From the NCBI GenBank assembly GCA_017506865.1, contig JAFCMP010000514.1:1116001-1180000 (forward strand): DNA of 64,000 nucleotides, read 5' to 3'. The notes under the pieces are model-generated. The model was not told the DNA's origin. It saw nothing but the letters and a program-made list of their open reading frames with translations, and made no database searches. Source of the stretch: Tribonema minus. Taxonomy: Eukaryota > Sar > Xanthophyceae > Tribonematales > Tribonemataceae. The translations under genes and the position numbers were made by a program. Each line of letters begins with the position of its first letter. Position 1 is the stretch's first letter. Below, one piece after another: positions 1 through 12,560 of this stretch.

Positions 1-564
1 TGATGGGCATGGCTTACAGATACGGTGTGCCTGTAGGTATGCGTGTATGCATGTATGAGCAGCAGTAACGCGACACTGCCGGTGCGATGCAGCTCCCGAC
101 ATGGACATCGTTTGCAACTTCTGCAGGGCAACGGACAGCGGCAAGTGCAGGTCAATGAGAGCATGGCAGCAGCTGTCGTGCTCCGTGCCTGGCGCCGCCT
201 ACAGCGCCGCGCCCTAGAAAAGAGTCACCTCGTGATGTCCGCGTTGAGCGCTGAAGCGCAGACGCGATCGTGCTGTGTCGCACGCTCATGCTTTTCTGTC
301 CACGAGGTGACGCAGAGGCTCTGGCAGGCCCCGCGCTGTTGGAGGTAATCAGGTACGGTGTCTGCCTCGTGTGAATGGGCAGGACCGGAACGTGCCGGCC
401 CCACGGCCCACTTGAGCGTTGCTCAACGTCCTGGATGCCCCAATCGGTTTCTTTGGACTGGTCTGCACTCATCTGCAGTGATGATGAATCCATGCATGAG
501 TTCAGCAGTGCTCATCATAAACGAGTTAACATCAGAGCTCTGCGCGGCAGCGCCTCCGCCTTGC

Positions 565-932
565 GAACGTTTCATGTGCATTCATGTGTGAATTGTGCCT
601 GCCTTGACAAGTTCTCGTTGAAGAGCTTGGTGAAGTCGCTCGACAGCTCCTCCGTCTCCTTCATTTCCATGTCCAGTTCATGTGTCATTGGAATTCATGC
701 ATGAATTCAGCAGTGCTCACCTTTGAACAAACTTTCATACCAAAAAGAGCTTGGTGAAGTCGCGTGGCAGCTCCTCCGTCTCCTGCATCTTCACTAGAAG
801 TTCATTTTGATTTCATGATGAATTCAAGTGTGAATTCAGCAGTGCTCACCTTGAACGAGTTCTCGTTGAAGAGCTTGGTGAAGTCGCGCGGCAGCTCCTT
901 CAGAATTGCTTGGTGATGTTGTCATGCCATAT
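565..932 (-). repeat. Three tandem partial copies of the last visible IFT52 exon edge
   Basis: Copies of the 3' edge of exon 1146-1012 (coding ELPRDFTKLFNEN plus the donor GGTGAGCACTG) recur at about 600-665, 720-790 and 840-905. They are separated by AT-rich linkers containing TGAATTCA. Each keeps the exon-donor junction and decays further away from it. Confidence 0.85.
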
Positions 933-1011
933 TCATGTTTGAATTGAGGGTGCTCACCAGAAGTCCATTTTAATTCATGATGAATTCATGCGTACATTCA
1001 GCCGTGCTCAC

Positions 1012-4000
1012 CTTGAACAAGTTCTCGTTGAAGAGCTTGGTGAAGTCGCGCGGCAGCTCCTCCGTCTCCTGCAGGCAGCAGCGCAGCCTGTCCGCGAGCG
1101 CCTCCGAGTTGGGCACGCGCGTGTACTCGCTGATGTCGTACTCTCGCTGCATTGCTCAGCAGAGGGGGAAAAAAAAAATGGCGTTAAGGGTGTGTGTGTG
1201 ACACCTTCGAGTTGGGCACGCGCGTGTACTCGCTGACGTCGTACTCCCGCTGCAGCGCTCAGCGTAGGGAAAAAAAATGATGTTAAAGTGTGTGTTCTCT
1301 CGATGCATCGCTCAGCGGAGAAGGAAGAAAAATTCTCCCGTTAAGGGTGTGTGACACCTTTGCGTTGGGCATGCATGCGTGTACTCGCTGATGTCATACT
1401 CCCGCAGCAGCGCTCAGCGGAGCAACAACAAACAACGGTGTTCAAGGTGTGCGGAACGGCTTCATATTGAGGGTTAGAAAGCAAATAAATACTTCTGATG
1501 GGGAAGGAGAGTATGCTGTCATGCCAATGACTGGCAGGTACATGCATGGCCAGTGTTAACCATGCAATGCACAGGCTCATAGCGTTTAGAATTGCGTAAA
1601 AGCTGCAGTTCAGACAGTGTACGTAAGTGTTCCTGTAACTGACTGATGCGTACATGACCAGTGCCAATGGGTGCATTACACGACTCCATGGCTTCAGAGG
1701 AGCGTATCAAGTGCTTTTAAAGGAGCTTGTGCTGCCGCGACTGTGACTACCAGACACGCGCAAGGCCAGTGCTAAATGTGCGCAGCTTAGGGTTAGGGTT
1801 AGGGTCGCAGGAAACGCTGCATCGGAAAACATGTGCTGCCACACATGACAACATGAACTCGAAGTGCTACACCATCTGGCCTCATCTGTGGGCTGTGCAG
1901 CCTTTTCCCCAATACGACAGTTCACCGTGTCGAGAGTGCATGCCACCATGCCTCATTCTGGTCCTGCAAAACGTATACTGTGCCGTATCAGTGCTCTCTG
2001 CGGCCCCTATTCGCACCCCCTTGCCATGAACTTCAAAGGCAACTATGACTATTGCCTGCCGACCAGCAGCGTCATGCACATTGGAGTTGAATGCAAGTGA
2101 GGCCTGTGTGCCCAAGGCCAATTGAGGTAAGAGAGGGCGATACGGAGCCTTGTGAACCGAGAGGTTGAAGTACTCTAAGTGCGCTCACCTACTTGATACT
2201 CTGCGTACTGCTAAATTAAACCTTTAGGGGTATTGTCTCTGTTGCCGCTGCAACACTAGTGTTCTTGCTGCTGGCGCTGCAGCATTCTCTGTGTCATGGC
2301 GCACAGAGAACCTTAACAGCATTGGCAGCCAGCGAGTCGCTGGGCAACACACTTCCGCCGTGTGGGTCACATGGAAGTCAACATGCAATGCGTTGAGGAG
2401 GACAGCGCCGCAACTTCAAGTTCAACTGCAACATCAACTTCATGGTACTTGGTCACAGTACTTGACAGCCAATTCCATCGTCCTACACCCGTCAAATGTA
2501 TGATGGGTTAGTCACACTGCTTGACAATACGTGCCAACACGCAGCCAGCGCACCAAGACAACACTGGGTGGAGGGGGATGATGCATCACAAAACTTCAAG
2601 TTGACTTTTGCACTGCGACATGTTCAAGCACAAGCTCAGCGAAGCAGGTCGCACGGGCCGCCTTCGAAGAGTCTTCCCCCCTACTTATGCCAGCAGTGCT
2701 CCCACCCCCTGTCGACGCTCAGTTCCGCCCTGTAGCAGCGCTCACCCGCAAACTCAGCACACTGGCCTACACGCATTGTTGAGCTCAATGACGGGCCTGC
2801 GTTCGACGCATAGCATGTCACACTGCGAACCTACGACATCTATAACTCGCGTACTCCGAGGCGCCAAAGTCTGGCGGCTGCGTCATGTGCCGCTGCTCTA
2901 AGTGAAGAGCAGAGACACCCCAGGATGGCTTTGTTTCTTAGCAGGCACTTCGTGCTCAAGCTACACAGCCGTGCCTGTACGTATTGCTCAGCAGTCAGCG
3001 CTCACACGACACTTGCGGTTGCAGATGAAGCGCGCTTGACGGCTGGGTTTGCCACCACGAAGTACTGTCTTCCGTCTTCTTTCAGTGTCGACCACAGCGC
3101 TCAGCTCTTCCTCCCCCCCCCCCCCCCCCCCCCCCAGGTGTGTGTCAGCGCTCATCTGCAGCTCCGGCCCCACTCACGCCAACAGCCGTGGCAGCTAATT
3201 ATGAGATTGGCACAGCACCAGCCACAGCCCGCCATTGCGCCTTGCAGTGCTGCTCGGTGCATGATCATGCCGAGCACCTCCACTGCTCAACCTGCTGCAA
3301 ACCAGCTCGATAGCTCTCAGGGACCGTACTACCTCGAAGTACGTGGTCGTGTGACAGTGCTCAGACCTCTTCAAGAAGCAAACCATTAAGGAAGATGATT
3401 ACGTAATCTTCCTTATTACGTAGTTGTGTAGCAGCGCTCACCTGCTGGTCCAGCTTGACGCCGCCCTCCCCGAGCAGCCACCGCACCAGCACGTCCCACA
3501 GCTTGCCGTTCTCCTCCTTGTCTATCCACTCGTCGCTGAACATCTCCGTGCTCGCCACCACGAGCAGCCTCCCCGGGCCCCCCTGCCCCTCCGCCTCCCC
3601 TGCCTCGTTCCGTGGACTGGCGCCACCAGCAGCAGCCGCAGTGCTCGCCCCCTCCCCTTTCCTCCCCCCCAAGACTGAGCGCTGCTGCTGCGGCCGCTCC
3701 CACACCGCCGCCAGCGGCCGGTTCAGCGGGTACGAGATGGGGCCGCTGGAGAGGATCGGCTGCGCGGGCGCCTGCACGGTGAGCGACGCTCCGTAGGGGT
3801 AGACGAAGGCGAGGCCGCCGCCGTTCGCGACGTCGTCAGCATCCAGGTCGCGGGATTGGCCCGCGCTGCGCGTGCGGCCCTTGGTCCCGACGCTGCGGCG
3901 GCGGTGGCAGCGGCAGCGGTGAGCGGTGTGATGTGAGGCCATTTCTGGCGCGCTGTAGCAAGTGGAGTACAGCACGTCGACAAGTTCACATGATGCGCGT

Positions 4001-5663
4001 GGTGGGGTGGGCTTGCGCGACTGCCCCGCGCCGCGCGTGCGGCCCGTAGTCCCGACGCTGCTGCGGTGGCGGCGGAGCGGGCAGAGGTCGCGGCTGCAGC
4101 GGCGAGCGCTGTGATGTTGACGCGCTGTACCAAGGGAAATACAAGCCGACGATGAGTTAGCTTGTGCATGGCAGGAACGTGCGCGGCTGCGAACGGCCCC
4201 CTGTGTGCGTGCGGCTCGCTGCTGCTATTGGGGCGGCAGTTGGTGATCGGTGGGAAAGGGCCAGTGCGCTAAAGACTCAACTTAATGCATATGACTGCAC
4301 ATCACTGTACTCTAGTTCATGCTTGTGTGTGCATCTGTATTCTTGGGAAGCCACAAACACGGACAAAAGCCTCCGTGTGCGGCGTAGATGAGGAACAATG
4401 CGCATTGACACCGCCTGCGCGCACACACATACAGCATTATATTATACATACATAAGCCGTGCACCGCGTCCTCAATAAATCCGCTTCCACCGCCCCCATG
4501 CACCACTAACGCACGCGCACGCTCACGCGCACCTGTTCTTCATCCGCGCCAGCTCCGGGTTCAGCACGCCGTGCGACACGAACACCTCCTTCGGGTGCAG
4601 GTACTTGTAGAACGCGGTGCGCACGACGCTGTCCGCGTGCACTGCCACGCCAAACTCCTCCAGCAGGTAGTTGACATTCGTCCCCAGGTGCCCCTCGCCG
4701 CCCTCCGCCAGCAGCACCGCAACGCTGCCGCCGCCGTTGAGGTACGCCTTGATGCTGGCAAACTGCGTGACGCGCGGCGCGGCGCGGGCTGAGATTAGTA
4801 GTTTCATTGTCAACTTCAACTTCAAGGCAGGTGAGCACGCCGCGAGGCGCGGTGCGCGGTGGGTTGCACTCCGCCAGCAGCGCCGCGACGCTGCCGTCGC
4901 CGCCGTTGAGGTACGCATTGATGCTGACGAACTGTGTACATCGCGGCGCGGCGCGGGTTGAGCTTATTGCAGATGAATCAAAAGATCGTAGAGCTGTAGG
5001 TGATGAGGTGTGGTTTATTATTTTGTTGATGCCCGCGCGGCGCAGCGGTAAGGCCAGTGGCGCCGTCTGCTGCGCCTCTCTCTGGCGCAGGCTGTGTACT
5101 CTAGTTGCTTCAACTTCAACTTCAAGGCAGGTGAGCATGGTGAGACGCGGCGCGCGGCAGATTGCGCTGATTACTTTGCACCGCCGACTTCTCCAACTTG
5201 AATGCACGCGTAGGCTGCCGCCCTGCCCGGCAGCAGGAGGTGGCGCGCAAAAGCTTGATGCTTGCCGCCTGCAAGTGCGTCGATGTAAGTAGATGGTGGT
5301 ACAATGCGGCAGGTGCACGGAACGTGCGGCGGTTGACCACAACTTATGTGCAGGGATCGATTGCAGAGTGTAAGCGTGAGACCTGCAGCAGAAGTTGAAA
5401 TGATACACTAACAAATCCGCTAGCACTGGTCTTCACCCTGCATAGTCAATCATTACTCGCTGTGAATCACTCACCTCCTCATTTGAGAACTTCGCGCGCG
5501 GCGAGCCAAATATTATGAGCGATGTCTGCGCCAGCCGCTCATCTGTGATGTCATCCTTGTTGGCGAGCACCTTGTAGGATGTTTTTAACCGCCGCGCCAG
5601 CTTCTTGAAGCCTCCCCCGGGGTGATAGTTCTCCCGTTTCGAGACGTCAAATGTGATTGATTT
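1012..5663 (-). CDS. IFT52: Intraflagellar transport protein 52 (IFT52), partial: 5' exon not found, 3' end off the window
   Basis: IFT52 is a core subunit of the IFT-B complex that carries cargo along cilia and flagella. Four exons are legible: 5663-5475, 4762-4533, 3865-3442 and 1146-1012. They join in phase (978 nt). Family landmarks appear in order: ITFDVSKRENYHPGGGFKKL with FGSPRAKFSNEE; then KAYLNGGGSVAVLLAEGGEG and NVNYLLEEFGVAV, KYLHPKEVFVSHGVLNPEL; then GGLAFVYPYGASLTVQAPA, SSGPISYPLNRPLAAVW and EMFSDEWIDKEENGKLWDVL; then LQETEELPRDFTKLFNENLF. This follows the animal protein closely up to the end of its N-terminal GIFT domain. The start codon must lie in a small exon upstream of 5663 that I could not place, and the C-terminal third lies left of base 1. 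A Gly/Glu-rich insert (about 3560-3690) breaks the conserved block before the EMFSDEW segment. The donors are GTGAGTGATT, GTGCGCGTGA, GTGAGCGCTG and GTGAGCACGG. Confidence 0.93.
1200..1425 (-). repeat. Partial copies of the 5' edge of IFT52 exon 1146-1012
   Basis: Two clear copies of the exon start (coding REYDISEYTRVPNSE with its CTGCAG acceptor and the adjoining CGCTGAGC) lie at about 1203-1262 and 1358-1421. A shorter trace lies near 1293-1315. They sit on the intron side of the acceptor, mirroring the donor-side copies at 565-932. Confidence 0.8.
1788..1806 (+). repeat. Three TTAGGG units in an IFT52 intron
   Basis: TTAGGG three times in a row, with no further units on either side. Confidence 0.85.
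4000..4110 (-). repeat. Partial copy of the 5' edge of IFT52 exon 3865-3442
   Basis: The stretch around 4011-4085 repeats the acceptor side of the exon and its upstream intron found at 3850-3930. The shared core reads GCGTGCGGCCC, followed a few bases on by TCCCGACGCTGC on the plus strand. It is diverged and not open as an exon. Confidence 0.7.
4850..5137 (-). repeat. Partial copy of the 5' edge of IFT52 exon 4762-4533, with AACTTCAACTTCAAGG boundaries
   Basis: About 4865-4945 repeats the exon start (INAYLNGG.GSVAALLAE against IKAYLNGGGSVAVLLAE). CAACTTCAACTTCAAGGCAG followed by GTGAGCA occurs at 4811-4837 and again at 5110-5137, bracketing the copy. A fragment of dispersed repeat B lies between, at about 4965-5015. 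Confidence 0.75.
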
Positions 5664-6462
5664 CTGCACCCGAAGGAAAGTGGTGAAAGTGAGAATGGAG
5701 GTCGTGATTCTCTGTGCTGTATTGTTGGCGTTCACAGTTGTGCGCTCTGCAAAACATTACTTGAAGTAAGTTGCTGCTCAGGCAGTGCCTTGCATTGTGA
5801 CACCGACACGTCTGGCTGGCACCTTTACATTATTGACACCAATATGCGTACCCAGGCTGGCTCAGCAGGTTCAGAAGGAAGCCTAGACCGTGCAATCAAG
5901 TCCGAGATGCAGACCTAACATCAACAACAACTATTAGTAAGTGCTGTTTGAGTGAGTTGAAGGTGGCTCGTACACCAGTCTTCTCGTGACTGCAGACTCA
6001 CCCGTGCCGCTGGCTCCCCATTTTTGTCATCCATGCTGCGCTAGTATCACCCTCGCCAACGCGACTGGCTCTCCTCCGCCCGCGCACTGCTCTAGCCTTG
6101 GTCTCAGGGCAGGCGGTTGCTCGGTCGTTGCAAGTGCCACAATGAGCACTTGGCTCTCATGTCAGCGCCAATGGCTTGGTTGCAATGCCTCACCAATGCC
6201 ACTTCAGCGCTGATTGAGCTGCGGATGTTGCAACGCCAGGCAGCAGCTGTGCAAGTTGGATGGTAAAATCCGTTAAACCAAAATTCAAGAACCTGAGCAT
6301 GCGCCACATTTGAAGTTTTTTTCGACACGGGCGTCAAACGTAGCTAATACATAGCTGCTGCTGCTCCTGAAGTGGTCATTGCTGATAATTACACCCCTTC
6401 AGCACCGGCGTCTTTCATTCAAAGGGTGACCACAGCAGCATCCGCCTCGGGCCTGCGGCAGC
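5664..6462. other. Region between IFT52 and uL15
   Basis: It should hold the first IFT52 exon (minus strand) and both promoters in a head-to-head arrangement. I see no convincing start exon, no clear TATA box and no repeats. Confidence 0.4.
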
Positions 6463-7461
6463 ATGTTCTCCAGGGCGGCAGCTGCGGCGAGCAGGCAGCT
6501 GGCGAGGCGCTTGACAATACCACTGCTGGCAGCAGCCTCCGCCGCTACACCTGCATCCTCCAGCGGCAGCACCTGCAGGGCTGCACTGCAATTGGGCGGT
6601 ATCAGGGCCATCTGCAGCAGCAAGCCAGCAACAGCACCAGCAGGAGACGACTACCACGTGCCCCTCAAACTCAACACCCTGGTGCCAAATCCAGGTGCAG
6701 TGAGCCAGAAGCGCCGCGTCGGGAGGGGCATCGGCTCGGGCAGGGGCAAGACCTCCAAGAGGGGTAACAAGGGCACCCGGGCACGGCAAGGGGGCAGCGT
6801 CCCCCTGGGCTTCGAGGGAGGGCAGACGCCCCTGCACCGGCGCCTGCCCAAGCGCGGCTTCAAGAACGGCGCCGACACCTCCTTCGACATCGTCAGCATC
6901 GACAAGGTCTTCGAGTACGTGGCCATGGGGCGCCTGCGCGTCCCCGTCCCCGAGCCCGGCGCCCCCCCCCGCATGCTCACAATGAAGGACCTGCAAGACG
7001 CGGGCGTAATTGGCCGCATCAAGTTTGGCCTCAAGCTCGTGGGCGGGCGGCGCCAAACTGCCGACGGTGACGCTCCCATGGCGCGCGCCGTCCCCGAGAG
7101 CGCGTACGCCGCGCCGCTGCACCTCGAGGTCAGCGGCGCGAGCGCGGGCGCGATCGCGGCGGTCGAGGCGCGCGGTGGCACCGTCACGTGCGCGCACTTC
7201 AACCGCCTCGCGCTGCGCGCGCTGCTCAAGCCGCACAAGTTCGCGCCGGGCCTGCTGCCGCGGCGCGCGCGCCCGCCGCCGCGCCTCATGGCGCGCTTCC
7301 TCAGCGGCGACAAGCGCGGGTACTTGTCGCCGGAGGTGCAGCTGCGCAACCTGCGGCTGTTCGGGAGAGTCACATCGGAAGTGCGGCCGGAGGGGGAGGA
7401 CGAGGAGCAGGAGGCGGGCGCATACGGCGGCGGCGGGGAGAGCGTGGTGGCGCGCCAGTGA
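6463..7461 (+). CDS. MRPL15: Large-subunit ribosomal protein uL15, mitochondrial-type, intronless
   Basis: This is a structural protein of the large ribosomal subunit, bacterial (uL15/L15p) type. The 332-residue frame opens with [20 protein letters not shown], an Arg/Ala/Ser-rich segment without acidic residues for about 50 residues, as expected of a mitochondrial presequence. The uL15 signature follows: [20 protein letters not shown], then [20 protein letters not shown], then [19 protein letters not shown] at roughly residues 68-135. The remainder is a long C-terminal extension rich in Ala/Arg that ends in acidic [10 protein letters not shown], longer than bacterial L15 (about 145) and nearer to mitochondrial homologues (about 300). 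A plastid target is possible but the leader looks mitochondrial. The ATG chosen is the first in frame and gives the leader. There are no introns and no exon-edge copies nearby. Confidence 0.93.
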   Translation: MFSRAAAAASRQLARRLTIPLLAAASAATPASSSGSTCRAALQLGGIRAICSSKPATAPAGDDYHVPLKLNTLVPNPGAVSQKRRVGRGIGSGRGKTSKRGNKGTRARQGGSVPLGFEGGQTPLHRRLPKRGFKNGADTSFDIVSIDKVFEYVAMGRLRVPVPEPGAPPRMLTMKDLQDAGVIGRIKFGLKLVGGRRQTADGDAPMARAVPESAYAAPLHLEVSGASAGAIAAVEARGGTVTCAHFNRLALRALLKPHKFAPGLLPRRARPPPRLMARFLSGDKRGYLSPEVQLRNLRLFGRVTSEVRPEGEDEEQEAGAYGGGGESVVARQ

Positions 7462-8408
7462 GGAAGGCAGGCGGCGGCAGCGGCGGCGGCGGCGCTCAAA
7501 TGTACTTGAAGTTATGATCTGGTTGTTCTTCGGATGTCGCTGACGCAGACAGTGCGCGCAGTCTCTGCCTAGGCGCTGGTGCACATGTGTCGTGCAATCG
7601 CGTGTGTTGGCACCCGCTTGTTGCGCTTGTCTTGTGATGACATGTTAAAAATGCCGAGGGAGGGCGGCTGCAGATTGTGGCGCAGTTCATTTGTTCGGCT
7701 GGTGACACTCCCGTTGCTGTGAGCCTGGCGCGCGTGTGTCGCAGACATGTAGCCCACTTGTGCGCAACACCTGTTGCCGGGGACGGGCCTTTTTCATGTA
7801 CTTCATCACATTGCAGTCATGTGCAACCGACATACATTGCAGGTTACTGTCAACGGTGCCCATACAACAGCATGCCTTTGCCAGCGCCAACTCTGCTAGT
7901 TGCTGGTGGCACAGCAGATCATACAGACTGCAGCAGTGTGTGCTCTATGTCACAACTGCGTATTGTAAGAGCTCCAACAATACATGCTGCTGAGGTAGGG
8001 CCTGCTCTGCACATGACGGCCGATGGCAGCACACACTTGCGCAAGGTGCAGACGTATTGCGGATCTGGAAGTGGAGACACGCATTTGCCTGCTCTTGAAA
8101 CATCAGATGTCGCAAAACGAGGCAAGCTTCAACTGAGGTCACAGCTGCAGAGATGTGAGCAGCTTTCTTAGACTTGCTGGTGCCGGGAAAACTGAAAGAT
8201 CACGTGCCATGAACCGCAATTTTGTTGAAGTAATTCCTACCATGATGCCGTTCGAGCAACATCATCAGAGCGGATATCAGGAGCTGATGTCTCCTTGGTC
8301 AGGGCAACTGCTGCAGGCAGTGATAACATGGCAAGAAGGCGCATCAAACCCCGCACTCAGTCAGGGCATTTGCGGTAGACAGTGAGAGCACGCCGAGGCA
8401 CATCACAA
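7462..8408. other. Intergenic, convergent 3' ends
   Basis: This lies between the stops of uL15 (plus) and the four-helix membrane protein (minus). I see no gene, tandem repeat or clear polyadenylation signal. Confidence 0.5.
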
Positions 8409-10039
8409 CTACACTTTCTTGAACTTGTATTTGAGCGCGCCCAGGCCGGCGACATCGGCTTGAATGCGCTCCACACTGTAGCGCACGTACACCGCAATTG
8501 CAACCACAACACCGCTGCCCATCGATAGCCACAGCGCCACCGGCGGCGGCGCGCCCCCCCGCCGCGCGAAATAGCCCCCCCACCCCAGCGCCAGCGCGAG
8601 CGCTATCGCCGCGCCAGCATTCCTTGCCGCCGCTGCTGCAGCAGTGCTCCGCAATGACAGCGCTGCCGCCGCGAGGCAGGCCGCGTGGGCGGCGCACGTG
8701 AGCCGCAGCGCCGCGCGCGGGGGGGGTGAGCCTTGCCACTGCGTGTGGTGATGCTCAGCGCTCCACGCGCACGCCGCCAGCGCGGCGCCGCACGCCGCGC
8801 ACAGCACGCGGAACCTGCGGCACGCGTGCGGAGGGCCGCGCGGCGCGCGTGGCGCGTGCATCATCAGTAGGGCATTGAGGGGATGGCGGCGGGGGCTTGC
8901 GCAGAGTGGGGTGCTTGTACAGAGGGGGTGGGGGGGTGGCGGTGCGAGCGTGCTGAAGGCATGCGCACGGAGGTCGCCAGTGGCGTAGTTGGAGGATGCA
9001 GGAGCGTGTGAAGCACTGAAAATTTGCACGCTGCACGATACATGCTGCTTGCGCAGTGGCGCTCTCCTGCGTTGATTTTGTGTGGTTCTGTCAAGGTGCA
9101 TCGAAACGTTAGCAGAGGCTCAACGCAGCGCCAAATGAGCGCATGCGGCACCTGGCGGCGCGCGGTGGCACGCAGTGGATGGTTTCACTGCGCGTGCAGT
9201 GCAGCCGTGTACAAGTATACGGCGAAAGGAACGTGGAATGTACTGAACAAGGTGCGGTTGGCCAAGTGTCAGTTTCTCACTGACTTGAGCGTGTCCTTCG
9301 CACACACGAGCGCTTGCAGAGCGTGTTATGGCGTTCAGTACAAACGCGAAGAGGACTGCATATGCTGGCCGCGCGGCAGTATCTGAGCTGTTGATGTGTA
9401 GAGCGAATCAAAATATGAACTAGAAAAAAAATTGATTGTTACTGTGTACAACTAGGTCATAGGCACACACCAGAAGACTTATGGCATTTTTTGGTACCTC
9501 CAGACAAACAAGTTCGCAAGAACAATACGCGCCCTGAGCAAGAATCAATGAAAAGCTAATACGCACGCCCCAAGTGTGCCTTGTCCACCCACGCAATTCT
9601 CTCGTACATATGGTGTGAGACCCATATGCGTGGATGATGCACTATTACAGGGCGGCGCACACTTACACTCATGCTCCTTACGCTCTCATATAGTTGCATA
9701 CATTGCAAGCAAAGTGGACGACAGCATCATGCAAGTCAGCTGTCGCATCTGAACTCGACGTGATACTCTTCACGTGCTGCGCAGTCTGTCGGCGACAAGG
9801 AGATGCATATGACAACAACGATAAGTTGCCAAGTCAAAGATCAGTACTCCATTTCACGTGGGTGCCAATGCCAATAGTCTTTACACAGTGCATCTGCCAA
9901 TTCACTCAACGTACCCCAAGATCATCTCCTTCGCCGTCCGGCTCGCTTCCTCTCTGAGCTGCAGGACAATTTTCTCTTGCTCGTCCTCATCTAAAGGGTC
10001 AGCTTCCTCTGAGGCGTCTGCTTCTCTCTTTCGCTGCAT
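8409..10039 (-). CDS. Small four-helix membrane protein, family unnamed
   Basis: Two exons, 10039-9915 and 8814-8409, join at GG|G and give 176 residues (531 nt). The cytosolic head is acidic: MQRKREADASEEADPLDEDE followed by QEKIVLQLREEASRTAKEM. About four hydrophobic segments follow (FRVLCAACGAALAACAW, LTCAAHAACLAAAALSL, AGAAIALALALGWGGYF, VALWLSMGSGVVVAIAVYV) and a basic tail, LKYKFKKV. The layout PLDExEQE + short helix + R-F + four helices recalls uncharacterised fungal membrane proteins that open with a similar PLDE.EQE motif. That resemblance is from memory and untested. The donor is GTACGTTGAG and the acceptor is GTGCCGCAG. The lysine-rich C terminus (KFKKV) could be an ER-retention signal, which is inference. 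The 1.1-kb intron has no clear exon copies. Confidence 0.72.
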
Positions 10040-11125
10040 ACAGTACGCGCTTTTCCTGCTTTCACGTTCGTTTTTTTCAGAGGATCCAAAACACTTCAAC
10101 TTGAAGTGAGGTTTATTCTCGCGTACGACATTTGCTTCAAGGCAGTATGATGTGTAAGCTCAGTGCCAACATGTTTCGAAGGCTATGCTAGCCTGGCTGA
10201 ACGACTCAGTGGCACTCACGTTTGGTGACCCAACTGGCGCTTCGCACTTCAATTCATCAAAAGTTCATTCATTGAATCGACCTGTGAGGGCTCAGTCCTA
10301 GTGCAGTGCTTTGTGAAGGCAAGTTCATGGGTGCAGTGCCATCAAGTGCTGTTGTGGGCAGCCTTCGAGAGCAGATACACTCGCAGTATTATGAGGCACA
10401 CATCGCCGCCGCCACTGAGCCAGTGCAGCAACTGCCGGCTGCAAGCACATGCTGACCGTTGACAAAGCACTAGGGGCAACACAAAATCAAGCACGTGTTT
10501 GAGGCAAGAACACAGGCGAAGCAAAGATACATAGATGGATCCGCGACTTCGTCACATTTACTGAACTGTGTCGGCCGACTCATTACCCGCTACCGGGCTC
10601 AAACGCCACCACTAGGTAATCACTGCTCAGCACTAGGGCACTTCTTGCCCCCTCTCCCAGGCACCAACAGGGTGCTGAATTCGAAAACACGCGGTGCACC
10701 TAATGCTTGTGGCGTTGCCTCCGTGCCGCTGTTGAGGTCGACACACATTACTGAGCACTGGTGCGATGCCGCTGCCGCCCCAAACAACGACAGCATCGCG
10801 CACTTCTGATGACCCGACACCCCCTTCTTGCTTTTGCCGCCCCCGCAGCAGCCTCACACCTCTGACCATTGTATGCCGCCGCCGCTGCCGCTGCTGCCGC
10901 CGCTGTCGAAGGCAAGCACATGCCCCCGACTCCGCGCGACGCGTGCAGCCATACGCAGCTCACTCGCGGTGCCCGAAGCGCGCCGCCATCAGGGCCCCCG
11001 TGACGCGCACGGCACGCGCAACAGCAGCGCTCAGAAAGAGCGTCACAAACCACAGCCGCCACTAAAGACTGCGCTGCTGCCGCAGGCACCAAGTACTGCA
11101 CATAGCGGTGGCGCGGCGTCAGCGC
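10040..11125. other. Region between the membrane-protein and exonuclease genes
   Basis: No convincing exon. From about 10750 it becomes GC-rich with GCCGCY runs, downstream of the exonuclease stop on the minus strand. It may be its 3' untranslated region. Confidence 0.4.
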
Positions 11126-11680
11126 TCAGTCAGATTCGGCAGAGCTGCCGGCGCCGCCGTCGTAGTCCGCGAGCATGAGCTCGCCGTTCACGACGGCGGA
11201 GGTCGTGGCGCCGCCCCTCCTGAAGCTGCGCACCTGTAGCGACAGCAGCAGCAGCGGCGCAGCGGCACACCGCGGTGAGAGGCACACTCAGCACAGCTGA
11301 GCACACCCGTGTTGCGATACTGCGATGCGGCGCTCCAAGTTTCAGGCGAGCAGTCGCAGCGCTGACGGTCCTCGCCGCATGCAAAGCACGCGTTTAGCAA
11401 AGGCAGCGCGGCAGCGATAAGCGGAAACGGAGAGCGCAACAAGGCGTCAGCGCCCCAAGCCAGGGTCTTGCAATGCTGAAAATGGCCCTAACCCTACCCC
11501 TACCCCTAACCCCTAAATAACCCTACCCCTAACCCTAACTCTAAACATCCCGTTTAGCCATCAGGCAGCCGACGATCCTCATTGCACACAGCGCACAGCA
11601 TCAGCGAGCCATCAGCTCAACGGTGGTGGCGCGGCAAATGCCGCACCCGCTGACGACGTGGCCCAGGAGATTGCGCTGAC

Positions 11681-11713
<33 letters not shown>

Positions 11714-12527
11714 ACCTTACCGATGGGCGCAGGGCGCGGAAATGCCCCGTGTGCGCACTGCTCCGACAGGCTGCCAGCAGTGCGCATACCTGCGCCCCCG
11801 CACATATTCGCCGCAGGCCAGCCGCAGGCGTGCCCTGCAGTTCAGACAAACTTCAACTTGCAGAGTGCGCCTGTCTCTCATTCAGCAGCGGCGCGTGCGC
11901 ATGACGCGCGCCGTTCGACGTGCAGAGCGAGCCCCTCTCGCCTTCGACAGCGGCGGGCACGCGTGCGCAACGCACCTGCACGTAGCCTAGTACAGTAGCC
12001 GCCGTTCTTCAGACAAACTTCAACTTGCGGAGCAAGCCTCACTCGCGCGGCGGCGCGCACGCATACCAGACGCGTCTGCGTGTAGGCGCCATTCCTCATA
12101 CAAACTTCAACTCCCTCTCTCATTCAGCAGCGGCGCACATGTGTACCAAACGCACCTGCATGTAGTCGCCGTTGGCCAGGCGCAGGCGCTTCTGGCGGAA
12201 GCCCGTCTTGTCCTTGCTGGCCTCTCCGGGCAGCGTCTCAAACACGAGCGCGGCCTCGTGCGCGGACGCGAACGTCAGCACGGCGCGCCCCGTGGCGGCG
12301 TCCGGCGGGAACGCCGGCTCCTCCACCGTGGCGGGCGCGACGTTGACCTGCAGCGGCGGCGGCGCTTTCAGACTTGAGCGTCATGTGCGCGTCACACACA
12401 CGCACACTCACACACACACCACGCGTGCGCGCGCACACACACGCAAGCGCATCATACGGTGGCGGGCGCGACGTTGGCCTGTGGCGGCGGCGGCGGTCGC
12501 GAGACCGGTGTCATGCGCAGTGTCACA

Positions 12528-12560
<33 letters not shown>

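Noticed and set aside
10551-10625. Possible tRNA around a TACCGGGCTCAAACGCC segment.
   Set aside because: No acceptor stem or D-arm pairing could be made on either strand.
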